A stretch of 64,000 nucleotides of DNA from Vibrio lentus (GCF_030409755.1 NZ_JAUFQE010000002.1:682001-746000), one strand, 5' to 3'; counted from the first letter of the stretch, positions 27,725 to 37,048 are shown. Program-made: numbers and translations. The notes: generated from the letters alone by a model not told the origin.

Positions 27725-28384
27725 CTATTCAGCATTGAGTTGGTAGCCAAGGCCACGAACGGTTTTGATGATCTTTGGTGCGATTTTTTTACGGATACGC
27801 CCGATGAAAACTTCTACCGTATTCGAGTCACGGTCGAAGTCTTGCTTATAGATGTGCTCAACTAACTCTGTACGCGAGATAACCTTGTTTTGGTTATGCA
27901 TGAAGTACGCGACAACTTTATATTCTAGCGCAGTGAGGCTAACCGCTTGGCCTTGCCACAGCACTTTAGAACTGCGTGTATCTAGGCTTAAATCACCAAT
28001 CTGAAGAATAGGAGCGGCACTGCCAGATGCACGACGTAGTTGAGCACGAATACGAGCAATCAACTCAACCATTTCGAACGGCTTTGTTAGGTAGTCATCT
28101 GCGCCTGCGTTTAAGCCTTCAACACGTTGAGTTAGAGTGTCACGCGCACTTAAGATAACGACTGGCGTATTGATGTTTTCATCTCGAATGCCTTTTAACA
28201 CAGTTAAGCCATCCAGCTTCGGTAAGCCTAGGTCAAGAACGATGGCATCCCACTCTTCTGATGTCGCACGGTAGAGTGCGTCGATACCGTCTTGGGAAAG
28301 CTCTGGAACCCAGTCGGCTCCCTCAAGAGTTTCTAGAATTTGTTGGCCCAAGCGAGGTTCGTCTTCAACGACTAAAATTTTCAT
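27725..28384 (-). CDS. dbfR: OmpR/PhoP-family response regulator, probable DbfR
   Basis: The 219-residue regulator has a receiver domain with the acidic pocket (EDE near residues 7-9), phosphorylation site D51 in IVLDLGLPKLDG, and the conserved Lys in LTKPFE. The C-terminal winged helix (about 125-217) contains LTALEYKVVAYFM, VISRTELVEHIY and NTVEVFIGRIRKKI, as in PhoP/QseB-type proteins. It lies 119 bp upstream of the kinase gene. A MITE-like element occupies most of the gap upstream of it, so its promoter may have been altered. Assignment to dbfR is by gene order. Confidence 0.9.
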   Translation of the reverse strand: MKILVVEDEPRLGQQILETLEGADWVPELSQDGIDALYRATSEEWDAIVLDLGLPKLDGLTVLKGIRDENINTPVVILSARDTLTQRVEGLNAGADDYLTKPFEMVELIARIRAQLRRASGSAAPILQIGDLSLDTRSSKVLWQGQAVSLTALEYKVVAYFMHNQNKVISRTELVEHIYKQDFDRDSNTVEVFIGRIRKKIAPKIIKTVRGLGYQLNAE

Positions 28385-28442
28385 AATTGTTCTTCTTAAT
28401 TCTTGTAATGACTGTTCGTTGTGCTTAATTGCTCGTCGTGAT

Positions 28443-28710
28443 TAGGGCGTGTTGACCTTTCGAGGTTAAATTTTGTTCGAGCTAAAAGCGTTTTAATCGC
28501 GGCGAGGGGGAAGTAGCCTAGTCATTCTAAGCAAATCCCCCTCAACAAAGAGTAAAACGCTTTTAGCCGAACCCTTCGGGCAGCGTTTGCTGGTCATTTC
28601 TACTACGTTATCGGCTTCTCATGTAGGCTAGCTACACATCGAAGCCTCTGCCTTGTATAAATACCCAGCAACTCGCTGCAAAAATCAGCTCGAAAGATCA
28701 ACACGCCCTA
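28443..28710. mobile_element. MITE-like non-autonomous element, 268 bp
   Basis: The element begins TAGGGCGTGTTGACCTTTCG and ends with the near-exact inverted complement (22 bp, one mismatch). It has a second internal inverted pair (CTAAAAGCGTTTTA near 28480 and TAAAACGCTTTTAG near 28552) and contains no ORF. Both ends carry TA, compatible with TA target duplication as made by IS630/mariner-type transposases. I recall closely similar sequences between genes in many Vibrio genomes. It lies between the PepSY gene and the response-regulator gene. Confidence 0.8.
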
Positions 28711-28737
28711 GTAGTATCTTTAAAGTTGCGCTCTTAA

Positions 28738-29136
28738 TTATTCGCCGTGTTTAATTGCGTCTTTAAAGTTTCGGCCTTTAATCATGAGCATCTCTAACGT
28801 CTCGGCGTTGTATTCGACTTTGATGATGTTGTTTTGGTAATTAATTTTTAGCTCATAAACCCAAATATCATCGTCTTCTTCTAGTTCTACTTTAATGATT
28901 CGACCATGAAGATCGTTCTCAACGGCCGCATACATTTCTGAGAAAGGGCGAATATAGCCTTCGCGCACGGCTTCGTAGACTTCGTCTTGATCTTCTTCAA
29001 ATTCGATACGAGTTCCTGCTTTATGAACGTCTTGCACTAAGTCATGACCATTATGATGTGAGTCGGCCCATGCACCAGCAGAAACAAATAAGCCTAAGCT
29101 TATAGAAAACAAAGAAATCATAGCTTTACTAAACAT
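28738..29136 (-). CDS. dbfQ: periplasmic PepSY-domain protein, probable DbfQ
   Basis: The 132-residue protein has a signal peptide cleaved near AWA-DS, a His-rich start to the mature chain (DSHHNGHD) and an acidic PepSY-type domain. That domain contains VYEAVREGYIRPFSEMYAAVENDLHGRIIKVELEED and an ending in which VYELKINYQNNIIKVEYNAETLEML is typical. Small PepSY proteins next to two-component genes often modulate the kinase's sensor from the periplasm. In V. cholerae the corresponding gene precedes dbfR and dbfS. Here the 353-bp gap to dbfR is filled largely by a MITE-like element. Confidence 0.8.
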   Translation of the reverse strand: MFSKAMISLFSISLGLFVSAGAWADSHHNGHDLVQDVHKAGTRIEFEEDQDEVYEAVREGYIRPFSEMYAAVENDLHGRIIKVELEEDDDIWVYELKINYQNNIIKVEYNAETLEMLMIKGRNFKDAIKHGE

Positions 29137-29233
29137 AGCGAATCCTAGAGAAGGTTGATAGCGTTCAGTATAAAAAAGTAATTCTGAACAGAAAGTGAAC
29201 CTGATTAATAATGAGAATTTGATACCTAAAAAC

Positions 29234-30976
29234 TTAACGTTGCTGTAGTTCGTCTTCGAATATCTTGTCTCTCATTTTCCAAAAACGTCCCACTTTACGC
29301 GCAATCACGAATTGAGGTGGGCGGAATCGGTGTTGGTGAGCAACCACTTTACTTGGTGAAGCTTCTTCAAATGGTCGGTGTCTATCGGCAAGGTGAGGGC
29401 GAACAAACTGATCCTTGAAGTTTTGTTTTTGTTTCTTGGTGGTTAATGACCAGAACTCATGTACTTGTGCTTGGTTTTCGCCTCGGTAGGTAACCTTAAG
29501 TTGTGATTTTCCTTTGTCGTCCTTGAGAACATTAAGGTCCATCTCTAAACATTCAAATACCAACGCATCTTTCAGGTTTAACGCTTCTTTCAGCTTTTTG
29601 TCTGGGTCAACTAAGGTGGCATCACACTCATGACAAATACGTGCGGCAATGTCGTTGTCAGCGCCGCATTCACCGCAATACTTAGCGCGAAAACGATAGT
29701 TACAGTGCTCGCGTTCGCCCGTGTCTTCATCAGTAAAGTAGCCTTGGCATTTGCGGCCAAAGTGTTCAAGTAAGAATCCGTTGCTGTCTAGCTTGCCCCA
29801 AAAGTTATTATTGAAGCCGCAAGCCGGGCAGGGAATGGTGATGATTTCGCTGTCGGAATCGGGTTTTGGGTCGCCCACTTCAGGTTGGTAAAGGTCATAA
29901 CTGTTGCCTGCGTAGTCGAGCACCAAACACTCTTTTTTACCTGGAGACAAGCGCAGGCCACGGCCAACGATTTGTTGGTACAAACTGATGGACTCTGTCG
30001 GGCGTAAAATCGCGATTAAATCGACATGAGGGGCATCAAAGCCTGTAGTTAATACTGATACGTTGACCAAGAATTTGATTTTACGCTCTTTGAAATCACT
30101 GATGATTTGGTCGCGTTCGAGTGTTGGTGTATCTCCAATAACGATGGATGACTCACCTTCCGGCAATAAACCAAGGATCTCTTGTGCGTGTCGAACCGTC
30201 GCCGCGAATACCATGATGCCGAGTTTGTCTTTGGCCAGTTCAATGATCTGGTCGACAATTTGCGGCGTGGCGCGTTTTGATTGCTCGATCACCATATCGA
30301 GTTCGGCTTCTTTATAGCGACCAGTACTTGCTGGCTTCAGTTGGGAAAAGTCATAGCTCAATACAGGCGCGTCGATCATGCGTGCTGGTGTGAGAAAGCC
30401 TTCGTCCAACAAGTAGCGAATCGGCAGTTCGAAAATACAGTCTCTGAAAAAACGAGGCTCTTCAGAGCGCACTTGGCCACGTGTGTGATATTGGTAAAGC
30501 CAACCCATACCAAGACGATAAGGCGTCGCGGTCAATCCAAGCACCTTTATACCCGAATTATTTTCACGTAAGTGAGTGATCACTTTTTGGTAGCTGCTGG
30601 TCTTTTCATCTGGCACGCGGTGGCATTCGTCGATAACCAATAATGAAAACTGATTGGAGAATGAGTCGAGGTTTCTAACTACCGATTGAACCGAAGCAAA
30701 CACCACTTGTTGGTCGGTCTCTTTTCGCCCTAAACCGGCGGAGAAAATCGAACCTTTTAGCCCATAACCTTCATACTTTTCATGGTTTTGCTCAACGAGC
30801 TCTTTTACGTGTGCAAGCACTAGAACACGACCTTTAGCAAGCCTTGCTAGCTCTGCAATCACCAGGCTTTTCCCTGCGCCTGTCGGCAATACAAGAACAG
30901 CCGGTGTTTGGTGTTTTCTGAAGTAATGAATCACTGATTTTACTGAGTCAGCTTGGTACGGGCGGAGTGTATACAT
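29234..30976 (-). CDS. radD: RadD (YejH) superfamily 2 DNA helicase/ATPase
   Basis: The 580-residue protein aligns by memory with E. coli RadD along its whole length. It has a start MYTLRPYQADSV, a Walker A motif PTGAGKS (31-37), DECH (116-119), TATP (149-152) and motif VI QIVGRGLRLSPGK. A C-terminal region carries two cysteine clusters (CPACG and CGECG...CHEC) that probably bind zinc. RadD acts with RecA and SSB in repair of double-strand breaks. The chosen ATG matches the E. coli start; an upstream in-frame start adds 15 residues without a family match. It is divergent from rsuA, with a 97-bp shared promoter region. Confidence 0.95.
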   Translation of the reverse strand: MYTLRPYQADSVKSVIHYFRKHQTPAVLVLPTGAGKSLVIAELARLAKGRVLVLAHVKELVEQNHEKYEGYGLKGSIFSAGLGRKETDQQVVFASVQSVVRNLDSFSNQFSLLVIDECHRVPDEKTSSYQKVITHLRENNSGIKVLGLTATPYRLGMGWLYQYHTRGQVRSEEPRFFRDCIFELPIRYLLDEGFLTPARMIDAPVLSYDFSQLKPASTGRYKEAELDMVIEQSKRATPQIVDQIIELAKDKLGIMVFAATVRHAQEILGLLPEGESSIVIGDTPTLERDQIISDFKERKIKFLVNVSVLTTGFDAPHVDLIAILRPTESISLYQQIVGRGLRLSPGKKECLVLDYAGNSYDLYQPEVGDPKPDSDSEIITIPCPACGFNNNFWGKLDSNGFLLEHFGRKCQGYFTDEDTGEREHCNYRFRAKYCGECGADNDIAARICHECDATLVDPDKKLKEALNLKDALVFECLEMDLNVLKDDKGKSQLKVTYRGENQAQVHEFWSLTTKKQKQNFKDQFVRPHLADRHRPFEEASPSKVVAHQHRFRPPQFVIARKVGRFWKMRDKIFEDELQQR

Positions 30977-31073
30977 ATCGTGTCTTGTAAGATGAAAAAC
31001 AAATAGTGTGAAATAGCTCAACTAATTGAGCAAAGGTGACTATAATACCCGACTTAGATTAGTTGAGGTATTC

Positions 31074-31769
31074 ATGCGTTTAGATAAATTTCTGTGCGAT
31101 GCGTTAGGCGTCACTCGAAGAGAAGCAACACACTTATTAAAATCAAAAGCAGTGACAGTAAATGATGTCATTCAAAAAAGCGGCTCACTCAAGGTAACTG
31201 AAGAGTGCGTTGTTGAATGGCAAGGCAATGAACTGAATGTTCACGGCCCACGTTACATCATGCTTTACAAGCCAGAAGGCTTTGTTTGTTCGCATGAAGA
31301 TGGCTCAAATCGCACTGCGTTTGAATTGCTTGATGAAATCAAAATGGACAAGCTGCACTTTGCAGGTCGTCTAGATGTTGATACCACGGGTCTTGTCTTA
31401 ATGACTGATGACGGTAAGTGGTCTCATCGTATTACGTCGCCAAAGCACAAGTGCGAAAAAATGTACCGTGTATGGCTTGTTGAGCCTGTTGAAGCGGATT
31501 ATGTTGAAAAATTCAAAGAGGGCATCCAGCTTAAGAGCGAAGATGGCCTAACACTTCCTGCACACCTTGAAGTACGTGCAGAGCGAGAAGTATTGCTAAC
31601 GATTCACGAAGGCAAGTACCACCAAGTAAAACGCATGTTTGCAGCACTTGGTAACAAGGTAGAAGCACTGCACCGTGAACGTATTGGTGAAATCGAGATG
31701 GACGAATCTTTAGAGTTGGGTGAATACCGTTACCTAACACAAGAAGAAGTCGACTCTATCTGGAAGTAA
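31074..31769 (+). CDS. rsuA: 16S rRNA pseudouridine-516 synthase RsuA
   Basis: The 231-residue enzyme has an N-terminal S4 RNA-binding domain (MRLDKFLCDALGVTRREATHLL) and a pseudouridine-synthase domain. The catalytic Asp is in the GRLDVDTTGL motif (D101). It isomerises U516 of 16S rRNA. I chose this ATG rather than an upstream in-frame start because it gives the canonical S4 beginning. The radD, rsuA, bcr gene order is the same as in E. coli, which supports the assignment over the RluB/E/F relatives. Confidence 0.95.
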   Translation: MRLDKFLCDALGVTRREATHLLKSKAVTVNDVIQKSGSLKVTEECVVEWQGNELNVHGPRYIMLYKPEGFVCSHEDGSNRTAFELLDEIKMDKLHFAGRLDVDTTGLVLMTDDGKWSHRITSPKHKCEKMYRVWLVEPVEADYVEKFKEGIQLKSEDGLTLPAHLEVRAEREVLLTIHEGKYHQVKRMFAALGNKVEALHRERIGEIEMDESLELGEYRYLTQEEVDSIWK

Positions 31770-31977
31770 TCTTTTCTACCGTAGATGTGGCCGACCAAGG
31801 ATAGCGTCGGCTGATTATTTTGACTGGTACTAGGACAGTTTCAGCCATTATTACTATATGTTCATGTATGTGTACGCATATTCGTGTATCACTGTTCGTG
31901 TATTGCTATATGCGTATTCGTATATTGCTGCGTGCATGCTCGTGCTCACATAGAACTTAGTACTTAGTCGGAGAGTT

Positions 31978-33195
31978 ATGCAAACGTCTACCTCACAGAC
32001 CCCGAGCTCACAACCACAAACTCCTCAGTTAGGTTGGATGCTATTTTTGGTTCTGGGCGCTATTGGTGCTTTGACACCACTCGCCATCGATATGTACCTA
32101 CCCGCAATGCCGACGATCGCCAAAGATCTCGGCGTGACAGCGGGTGAAGTGCAAATCACACTTACCGCGTACACCGCAGGTTTCGCACTCGGTCAGTTGT
32201 TACCTGGCCCGTTAGCCGACAGTTATGGTCGCAAGCCAGTGCTATTGATTGGTGTATTCTTCTTTGCGATAGCCTCTGTCGTGAGTGCAACCACTCATGG
32301 TATTGAAGCGTTAACGTTAGTTCGTACGGCTCAAGGTTTTGCAGGTGCTGCGGCAGCGGTTATTATCCAAGCGGTTGTGCGCGATATGTTCGACCGTGAA
32401 GATTTCGCAAGAACCATGTCGTTCGTTACCTTAGTGATGACGGTTGCGCCATTAATTGCCCCTATGATTGGTGGCTATTTGGCATTGTGGTTTGGTTGGC
32501 GTTCAATCTTTTGGGTGTTGGCTATTTTTGCGGTGATCGTGATTCTTGCGGTTATCATCAAGATCCCTGAGACACTGCCTGTCGAAAATCGTCAACCCCT
32601 ACGCTTTAAAACGACGATTCGTAATTACGCTCGTTTGTGTAAAAACCCGACGGTTATGGGTTTGATTTTCTCGGGTGCATTCTCATTCTCTGGGATGTTT
32701 GCATTCTTAACCGCAGGCTCTTTTGTCTACATTGATATCTATGGCGTACGTCCTGACTTGTTCGGTTATCTGTTTGGCCTGAACATTGTGGCGATGATTC
32801 TGATGACAACCATCAATGGTCGAATTGTTAAGAAGGTCGGTTCTCATACTATGTTGAGAGCGGCGTTGGTCATTCAATTACTGGCTGGTTTAGGCTTACT
32901 TGTCGGGTGGGCGTTGGATCTAGGGCTTTGGGGGATTGTGCCGTTTGTGATGCTATTTATTGGCACCATTTCTACTATCGGCAGTAACTCTATGGGTCTA
33001 TTGCTCAGTGGTTATCCAAACATGGCGGGCACGGCTTCATCGCTTGCGGGAACATTAAGATTTGGTACTGGTTCTGTCGTTGGGGCTATCGTTGCGATGC
33101 TGCCAAGTGACAGTGCTGGGTCTATGGCTATGGTAATGGCTGCGTGTGCAGTAATGTCAGCATTACTATATTGGACATTAGGAAAGAAGGCATAA
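31978..33195 (+). CDS. bcr: Bcr/CflA-family multidrug MFS exporter
   Basis: The 405-residue protein is a 12-helix major-facilitator transporter of the DHA1 Bcr/CflA type. It has the motif LTPLAIDMYLPAMPTIAKDLG in helix 1 and motif A GPLADSYGRKPVLLIG between helices 2 and 3. E. coli Bcr exports bicyclomycin and other drugs by proton antiport. It follows rsuA as in E. coli, with a 208-bp gap that contains several imperfect TATTCGTGTATxxCT repeats (31850-31945). Its stop codon overlaps the next start by one base. Confidence 0.92.
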   Translation: MQTSTSQTPSSQPQTPQLGWMLFLVLGAIGALTPLAIDMYLPAMPTIAKDLGVTAGEVQITLTAYTAGFALGQLLPGPLADSYGRKPVLLIGVFFFAIASVVSATTHGIEALTLVRTAQGFAGAAAAVIIQAVVRDMFDREDFARTMSFVTLVMTVAPLIAPMIGGYLALWFGWRSIFWVLAIFAVIVILAVIIKIPETLPVENRQPLRFKTTIRNYARLCKNPTVMGLIFSGAFSFSGMFAFLTAGSFVYIDIYGVRPDLFGYLFGLNIVAMILMTTINGRIVKKVGSHTMLRAALVIQLLAGLGLLVGWALDLGLWGIVPFVMLFIGTISTIGSNSMGLLLSGYPNMAGTASSLAGTLRFGTGSVVGAIVAMLPSDSAGSMAMVMAACAVMSALLYWTLGKKA

Positions 33196-33854
33196 TGTCA
33201 AAATACTATATTGAAATTCAGAAGTTAGTGAATGATGCATTGGGCGAGCTTTACGCTCTGCACAAAGCAGGCAAAGCGATTGATGCGCCTATTGCGAACA
33301 ACCTTTATTTAGTTCGTTGGGTAACGAAGGCGATTAAGGCTCAGTCTTATGATCGTGTGATTGTTCCTGATTTGGTGCGTTGGCAGAAGCAGGGTCGTTC
33401 AAAAGGCAACAACTCTGATTTAACCTTTACGTTCAAACGTATCTCTGCGTTTTACGGCAAATTCTTCCCAGAAGGTGAAGAGCCAAAAGCGTTGAAAGAC
33501 AGCGACGTTGAAGCCTTTATGGACAAGATGTACGAGATGGGTTGGAGCGTATCGAGTGAAGATGAGCTGACGACTGGTGGCAAAATTCAGTTCTTCACTG
33601 ATGGTGAGCACTCTTTTGCACTTTGTGGCAAACAGTGCGATGACTCGTTCGACGGTGAGTTGATGGTAAAACCAATGAACTGGTTTGTTCGTGGTAACCA
33701 CGCTGAGTTTATTCAAGCAGCGATGGAAGCGGGTTTCATGCTTCACAAAGTCACTGACTACAAGTCAGCGGTGAAGTACCACGGTGAATACATCGTGTAT
33801 CCTGCTAATCAAGGCAATCAACTTGCTGAGATCCCAATTAGCGTTGTCGGTTAA
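33195..33854 (+). CDS. DUF2913-family protein
   Basis: The 219-residue cytoplasmic protein starts at an ATG overlapping the bcr stop (TAATG), so it is translationally coupled to the exporter gene. It resembles DUF2913: a helical N-terminus (YYIEIQKLVNDALGELYALHKAG, PIANNLYLVRWVTKAIK), a basic middle (RWQKQGRSKGNNSDL) and a mixed C-terminal domain. The function of the family is unknown. A strong terminator follows. The family call is by memory of similar Vibrio proteins. Confidence 0.7.
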   Translation: MSKYYIEIQKLVNDALGELYALHKAGKAIDAPIANNLYLVRWVTKAIKAQSYDRVIVPDLVRWQKQGRSKGNNSDLTFTFKRISAFYGKFFPEGEEPKALKDSDVEAFMDKMYEMGWSVSSEDELTTGGKIQFFTDGEHSFALCGKQCDDSFDGELMVKPMNWFVRGNHAEFIQAAMEAGFMLHKVTDYKSAVKYHGEYIVYPANQGNQLAEIPISVVG

Positions 33855-33866
33855 CGGATAGATATG

Positions 33867-33914
33867 AGATGCGAGATGAGTGATACGAAGAGCCACTTAC
33901 TCGCATCTTTTTTA
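33867..33914 (+). terminator. rho-independent terminator of the bcr operon
   Basis: AGATGCGAG at 33867-33875 pairs with CTCGCATCT at 33900-33908 and is followed by six T. The stem sequence is related to the dispersed GCATC repeats just downstream. Confidence 0.75.
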
Positions 33915-33915
33915 T

Positions 33916-34035
33916 CTTTTCTCAGCTAGTCACGGGTATCCCGCAACTGCTTTTAGTCTTTCCGCATCTCGTTACTCAAACTTCGAATCTGCTTTAATCT
34001 TTTCGCATCCCGCTACTCGAATCTTGCATCTGCTC
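33916..34035. repeat. direct repeats of a dispersed GCATCCCG-CTACTCGAATC element
   Basis: Two to three imperfect copies of about 40 bp are arranged in tandem (about 33916-33958, 33959-33998, 33999-34035). Each has a TCTTTTCGCATCCCGCTACT-like start and a CTGCTTTTAG-like end. The last copy overlaps the 3' end of the SDR gene on the minus strand. A related copy in the opposite orientation lies at 55266-55310. Confidence 0.7.
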
Positions 34036-35454
34036 TTTAGCCTGCTTCTCAATTGCCTTCACCATGCCTTTAAAGATAAACAGGTGAGCAGGCATCATTG
34101 CGAACCAATAGAGTAGACCTAGGAAGCCTTTCGGGTGCCACCAAGCTGATATGTTCAGTTCGCGAGACTCTCCATGGTCAGACACAGTAATCTCCAGTCG
34201 TCCTAAACCGGGGCCTTTCATTCCGAAAAGCAGAGATAAAAACTGATTCTCCTCACAGCGAATGACTTTCCATGAATCGATTTTATCACCGACTTTTAGA
34301 TTCGGTCCTTCTGGCATTTGACGAACCGGAATGCCGCCACCAAATAAAACGTCCATCCATTCGCGTGTGCGCCATAATACGTTACCGAAGAAGTAACCCT
34401 GTTTTGGGCTTCCTATCTGCTGTGCAACATGCCAGAGCGATTCTAATGATGCTGTCGACGTGATACTTGCACCTGTTTTCTTAGGGTAATAACCATAGCC
34501 AGCTTGCCAGCGCTTAAAGGCTGCTTTGTCAAAGCCCCACACATTACTCTTTACGAAGTTACCTTCAGAATGAATAGCTTGTTCAACCATGTTTTCGAAC
34601 GAGATAAGCTTTTGAGGGTACTTTTCTCTAATGGTGGTCGAACTGGCAATAAAGTCGTGTTTTAAGCCAGCGAGAAGCGCTCTGCCTATATTTGATGGGA
34701 CAGAGGTCACCACGCCTAGCCAATAAGACGCAATTTGCGGTGTGAGTAGCGATGTCGCCCAGAGTCGAAGAGGGCGATCCGCTGTCTTGGCAATGTGTGA
34801 AAATTGGTTTCGATAAGAGACAATATCAGGCCCACCAACCTCGAAGGTTTGATTGTCGCTTGGCGTGTCATGTGCGAGTTTTAGTAAGTAGTGGTTTAGG
34901 TTCTGTAATGCTATTGGATTCGCTTTGGAATCAACCCATTTTGGCGCAATCATGATGGGTAGGTTGTAAACAAAGTCTCGCATGATTTCGAATGCTGCTG
35001 AGCCGGGGCCAATAATCACACCCGCTTGCAATTCTGTCACGGGTACAGAGCCGCTACGCAGAAGATCGCCGGTTTTCTTTCGAGCTTGTAAATGTTCTGA
35101 GTCTGCTGTCTGAGGTTGAAGTGAACTTAAGTAGATCACGTGTTGATTCTTTGGCCCAAGAGCCGAAACAAAGTTACGTGCTAGGTTCAATTCGTAGTCA
35201 ATAAAATCGTGGCCTTCAGCCATTCCATGGACGAGAAAGAAAATAAGGTCAAAGTCAGGGACGAGCGCTTGAGTCGCAGCTTGATCGGCAAGATCAAGAT
35301 ACACGAGCGAGAGATTGTCGTGAGGCTCGGTTCGTGCTTTTAAATAGTCGATATGCCTTGCTGCTGCGGTGACTTGATAGCCTTGTTCAAGCAGGAGAGG
35401 GAGGAGCTGCGAACCAACATATCCAGAAGCGCCTAAAACCAGTACTTTCTTCAT
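33994..35454 (-). CDS. SDR-family NAD(P)-binding protein with DUF2867 domain
   Basis: The 486-residue protein has an N-terminal Rossmann domain with the nucleotide motif GASGYVGSQLLP (8-19), an atypical SDR of the NmrA/NAD(P)H-binding type. A C-terminal DUF2867 part of about 150 residues follows (GDKIDSWKVIRCEENQFLSLLFGMKGPG, LNISAWWHPKGFLGLLYWF). The final hydrophobic segment (FLGLLYWFAMMPAHLFIF) may touch the membrane. The last dozen or so codons (QMQDSSSGMRKD) come from an intergenic-type repeat, so the true ancestral end may have been shorter. The substrate is unknown. It is divergent from the MATE gene. Confidence 0.85.
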   Translation of the reverse strand: MKKVLVLGASGYVGSQLLPLLLEQGYQVTAAARHIDYLKARTEPHDNLSLVYLDLADQAATQALVPDFDLIFFLVHGMAEGHDFIDYELNLARNFVSALGPKNQHVIYLSSLQPQTADSEHLQARKKTGDLLRSGSVPVTELQAGVIIGPGSAAFEIMRDFVYNLPIMIAPKWVDSKANPIALQNLNHYLLKLAHDTPSDNQTFEVGGPDIVSYRNQFSHIAKTADRPLRLWATSLLTPQIASYWLGVVTSVPSNIGRALLAGLKHDFIASSTTIREKYPQKLISFENMVEQAIHSEGNFVKSNVWGFDKAAFKRWQAGYGYYPKKTGASITSTASLESLWHVAQQIGSPKQGYFFGNVLWRTREWMDVLFGGGIPVRQMPEGPNLKVGDKIDSWKVIRCEENQFLSLLFGMKGPGLGRLEITVSDHGESRELNISAWWHPKGFLGLLYWFAMMPAHLFIFKGMVKAIEKQAKEQMQDSSSGMRKD

Positions 35455-35552
35455 TGTTACTCCATTTATATCTGTGGTTAAAAACCGAACATTGATATAA
35501 TAGCGCGATATTTATCTTTATTCATCAATACGTTCCGTTTAGGTCTCTCTAT

Positions 35553-36926
35553 ATGTTGCTCTCTTCAATTATCCATCACACTCGAGGTGATTTTGTTCGT
35601 AGGCTTATTGCGATTGCTTTGCCTATCACCTTGCAGAGCATTATGTTCTCAAGTCGAGGCCTTGTGGATGTATTGATGTTAGGCCAATTGGGTGAAGCTG
35701 ATATCGCTGCGGTGGGTGTGGCGAGTAGAGCCATGTTTGTCACGACCATTATGCTGGTGGGTGTAACCACGGGTGGTGCGTTATTGACTGCGCAATATTG
35801 GGGAGCCGGCAATAAACAGGGCGTCAGAGAAAGTACGGCGTTGACTTGGTTGGTTTCAACACTGTTTGCATTACTGACCATTGTGTTCTTCGTATCATTC
35901 CCAAGCCAAATCATGGGTGTGACGACCGACTCACAAGAAGTTATCGGCCTTGGTGTTGACTACATCGTTATCACCTCATTTAGCATGCTAGCTGTGTCGT
36001 GTGTGAGTAGTATGGCCGTTGGCCTAAGAGCGATGCACAGGCCTGGCTTGAGTACTTTCTTTAGTGGTATCGGAATTTTATCGAATGTATTTCTAAACTG
36101 GGTTTTGATTTTTGGTAACTTGGGCTTTCCTGCCTTAGGAATCAAAGGCGCGGCGATTGCGACGGTATTAAGTGGCGCAATCGAAGTCGTTACCTTGTTT
36201 GGCTACCTGTATTTCTCTAAGCATTTACTGGCTTTCAAGTTCTGCGATATAAAAGCGGCAGCTTCGATCGAAAAAGTGGTTCGCTTCTTAAAGTTATCGC
36301 TGCCGACGACGTTTAACTTCTTAGCGTGGGCGGGTGGCTTGTTTGCTTACCACGCGATCATGGGGCAATCGGGTGTCCAAGGTCTGGCTGCACTTTCAGT
36401 GATGACGCCGGTAGAGTCTATCTCATTAAGTTTACTGATTGGCCTTTCGAATGCAGCAGCGGTTCTGGTGGGTAATCAGCTTGGCGCGAAGAACAATGAA
36501 GCGGTTTACTATCAAGCACTAGGTTTAACGATTTTGTGTTTCTTGACCAGTATCGTGGTCGCGATTTTCCTCTACTTCGTACAAACGCCAATACTGAACG
36601 CCTTTAGCGCTTTGACAGAAGAAACCCGAGCACTTTCAGAGAAGTTCATTCTGATTCTCAGCGTGGGTATTGTTATTCGCTCGGTACCGCTGACTGTCAT
36701 TGTTGGTGTGTTGAGAGCTGGCGGTGATGTGAAGTTCTGTCTCTATCAAGATGTGATTGCCCAGTGGGTGATCGGTATCCCGCTGGCTGCGATTGCGGCT
36801 ATCTACCTTAAGTTTCCACCTGAGTGGGTATATCTGCTTTTCCTCACTGAAGAAGTGCTGAAGTGGGGTGGGTCACTTTATCGTATGAAAACAAGAAAAT
36901 GGATTAAAAACTTAATAGGAAGTTGA
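35553..36926 (+). CDS. MATE-family multidrug/toxin efflux transporter
   Basis: The 457-residue protein has twelve predicted helices in two six-helix halves. It starts RLIAIALPITLQSIMFSSRGLVDVLMLGQLGEADIAAVGVA, the typical MATE helix-1/2 region, with the second-half counterpart near MTPVESISLSLLIGLSNAAAVLVGNQLGA. Such transporters expel cationic drugs by Na+ or H+ antiport. It most resembles the NorM/DinF-like branch, but I do not assign a name. Confidence 0.92.
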   Translation: MLLSSIIHHTRGDFVRRLIAIALPITLQSIMFSSRGLVDVLMLGQLGEADIAAVGVASRAMFVTTIMLVGVTTGGALLTAQYWGAGNKQGVRESTALTWLVSTLFALLTIVFFVSFPSQIMGVTTDSQEVIGLGVDYIVITSFSMLAVSCVSSMAVGLRAMHRPGLSTFFSGIGILSNVFLNWVLIFGNLGFPALGIKGAAIATVLSGAIEVVTLFGYLYFSKHLLAFKFCDIKAAASIEKVVRFLKLSLPTTFNFLAWAGGLFAYHAIMGQSGVQGLAALSVMTPVESISLSLLIGLSNAAAVLVGNQLGAKNNEAVYYQALGLTILCFLTSIVVAIFLYFVQTPILNAFSALTEETRALSEKFILILSVGIVIRSVPLTVIVGVLRAGGDVKFCLYQDVIAQWVIGIPLAAIAAIYLKFPPEWVYLLFLTEEVLKWGGSLYRMKTRKWIKNLIGS

Positions 36927-37048
36927 AGTAGGGCGCACCAATCGCATCACTTTATCGTTGGCATGTGATCTATCTTTCAAAATACTTCCTCCTAACAGGG
37001 AATTAGTGTAGATTCTCCTTCCAAATTCTAACTAATGTGAGCTGTTTA

